DNA of 6,354 nucleotides, taken from contig SLFE01000197.1 of assembly GCA_007124415.1 (NCBI GenBank), positions 1 through 6,354 of the forward strand, given 5' to 3'. Made by a program: the position numbers and the translations under genes. Positions 5,203 through 6,354 of this stretch are shown here, one piece after another. The stretch comes from Waddliaceae bacterium. Its GTDB lineage: Bacteria > Chlamydiota > Chlamydiia > Chlamydiales > SLFE01. The notes beneath the pieces are model-generated. The model saw nothing but the letters and a program-made list of their open reading frames with translations. It had not been told where the DNA came from and ran no database searches. Position 1 is the stretch's first letter. Every line of letters begins with the position of its first letter.

Positions 5203-6308
5203 TTTGCCCCCACCTTCATTTTGATTTTATCCAATATGTTTTCCCAATGCTCAGCGCCGTCCACAATTTTCAATCGCATATTCACGCTGCAGATCGGAAG
5301 CGCAGTTTCAATGTCCTCAGGAAGTTTCACCAAATCCTTTTCCGTACAGATCAAATATTCAGCCCCACGCTTGGCGCACTCTTCGGAAAACTTTTTCAAT
5401 TTCTTTTTGCCGGGAAGGGTGTGATCCAGGCAGATAAGCTCGGAGACGACCGATACTCCTTGACTCTCAACAAGCGTCTTGAAGTTTTCGGGCTTGGCAA
5501 TCCCGCAAAACAGCCCGGCCTTTTTACCGCTTAAAGAAGGAACTCCTTGACCGGAGATCGACTCAATCGAACTGATTTGAGGACAAACCCCGACCATCGG
5601 AGCTTGTGAATAAGTCTTCAGTTTGCCTGCGACATCGGCCAGCTGCCGGCAGCTAGTGATGTGATTGACAACGATCAGATCCGCCCGCTTCAAAGCGTCC
5701 GGGTGGTCGCGCAAAAAGCCTCTTGGAAGAAAGTGCCCCTCCCCGAGCGGATCAGATGCGTCCAGAACAACGATTTCGAACTCTCTGGCAAGGCGCCTGT
5801 GCTGCATGCCGTCGTCCAGAATGATCACTTCCGCACCGCTCTTTGCCGCCATAATCGACGACTGGACCCTTTTCTTGCCGACATAGACCAGCGCCTTGGG
5901 CAGGCGTCTAGACAGCAGATAAGGTTCATCGCCGGATTGTGAGGCTGAAAATTCCGGACCTTTTCCCTTTGAGAGGACTAGCGGAGTTCTGCGAAGTTCC
6001 GAGGGGCTTCTATAACCTCTCAGAAGAAGCGCTATTTTGTGATTTTCAATCAAGGATTCGGCCAGCATAAGGGTCACGGGAGTCTTTCCCGTCCCCCCCG
6101 CGACAATGTTGCCCACGCTCACCACGACAGGAACCGGAGGGTAATAGCAAGCGATCAAGCCTTTGTTAAAGGCCCAGTTCCGGGTTTTAACGGCAGCCTG
6201 ATACCCGAAACTTAAAAATTTTAAGCCGTGAGTGGTCATTTTGGGGACAAAGCCGCGCCTTTTTCCCAGAATCACGTCCAAAATGTACCGTTCGCATTGT
6301 TTTTTCAT
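5199..6308 (-). CDS. lpxK: Tetraacyldisaccharide 4'-kinase (lipid A biosynthesis)
   Basis: 369-residue LpxK. It phosphorylates the 4' position of the lipid A tetraacyldisaccharide 1-phosphate with ATP at the cytoplasmic face of the inner membrane, the step after LpxB. The Walker A GNIVAGGTGKTP spans residues 66-77, followed by LLRGYRS (95-101), SGDEPYLL (125-132), the signature LDDGMQHRRLARE (164-176), LDHTLPG (294-300) and CTEKDLVKL (321-329). D127 of GDEP and H296 of LDH look equivalent to the catalytic Asp/His pair described for Aquifex LpxK. It is about 40 residues longer than the E. coli enzyme, partly from a basic N-terminal stretch before the first amphipathic/membrane-associated region (about 27-55). 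The ATG at 6306-6308 is the first after an in-frame TAA (6318-6320), so the start is not longer, although I see no Shine-Dalgarno. Its stop overlaps the downstream symporter by 4 nt, placing it first in the visible operon. Confidence 0.95.
   Translation of the reverse strand: MKKQCERYILDVILGKRRGFVPKMTTHGLKFLSFGYQAAVKTRNWAFNKGLIACYYPPVPVVVSVGNIVAGGTGKTPVTLMLAESLIENHKIALLLRGYRSPSELRRTPLVLSKGKGPEFSASQSGDEPYLLSRRLPKALVYVGKKRVQSSIMAAKSGAEVIILDDGMQHRRLAREFEIVVLDASDPLGEGHFLPRGFLRDHPDALKRADLIVVNHITSCRQLADVAGKLKTYSQAPMVGVCPQISSIESISGQGVPSLSGKKAGLFCGIAKPENFKTLVESQGVSVVSELICLDHTLPGKKKLKKFSEECAKRGAEYLICTEKDLVKLPEDIETALPICSVNMRLKIVDGAEHWENILDKIKMKVGAK
5210..5216 (-). promoter_or_regulatory. Ribosome binding site of the gltT-like gene inside the lpxK end
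   Basis: AAGGTGG on the minus strand (six of seven matching AAGGAGG), 7 nt before the ATG at 5200-5202. It lies in the last codons of lpxK and supports the overlapping start. Confidence 0.65.
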
Positions 6309-6354
6309 GCTTGCATATTAGGGGCGAAAAGGCGATTGACCGCTCTTTTTCCAT

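Noticed and set aside
6309..6354. Minus-strand ATG at 6352-6354 as an alternative lpxK start
   Set aside because: It is out of frame with lpxK, and an in-frame TAA at 6318-6320 separates it from the lpxK start.

Overview
The window looks like part of a Gram-negative bacterial chromosome, because it carries lpxK, a lipid A biosynthesis gene. My best guess is an environmental member of the Chlamydiota (Waddlia/Parachlamydia-like). The main reason is that I recall lpxK lying next to a gltT-type amino acid transporter in chlamydiae. This rests on gene order and memory, not on a search, so the taxon is tentative. All recognisable genes lie on the minus strand.

Right part (6308 down to 2724): a compact operon. 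lpxK (tetraacyldisaccharide 4'-kinase) overlaps by 4 nt (ATGA) with a DAACS-family sodium/proton-coupled symporter. That gene is followed after one base (TAA-G-ATG) by a second, tandemly duplicated symporter. Both symporters lack the TM8 arginine that in glutamate/aspartate carriers holds the substrate side-chain carboxylate, and both have lost the TM7 aspartate of the NMDGT motif. The family label is firm, but 'glutamate symporter' is probably not an accurate substrate call.

Middle (about 1843-2723): AT-rich and nearly gene-free, and the most interesting part. It holds a 291-bp non-coding element (2159-2449) with 12-bp terminal inverted repeats (11/12 matching) and a perfect 9-bp target duplication, which makes it a MITE-like element. 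It sits directly against a degraded IS630/DDE_3 transposase remnant. The pair is bracketed by a perfect 17-bp inverted repeat (1918-1934 / 2522-2538) that may mark an older element.

Left part: a small exported protein of 59 residues (1663-1842). Then comes a 5'-truncated third symporter copy (930-1570), close kin of the second one: about 89% identical in DNA but about 97% in protein, so most of its divergence happened under purifying selection. Last is a fatty acid hydroxylase / sterol desaturase family membrane di-iron enzyme (45-869). The overall picture is an lpxK-transporter operon whose downstream flank has been repeatedly rearranged by duplication, truncation and nested small mobile elements.
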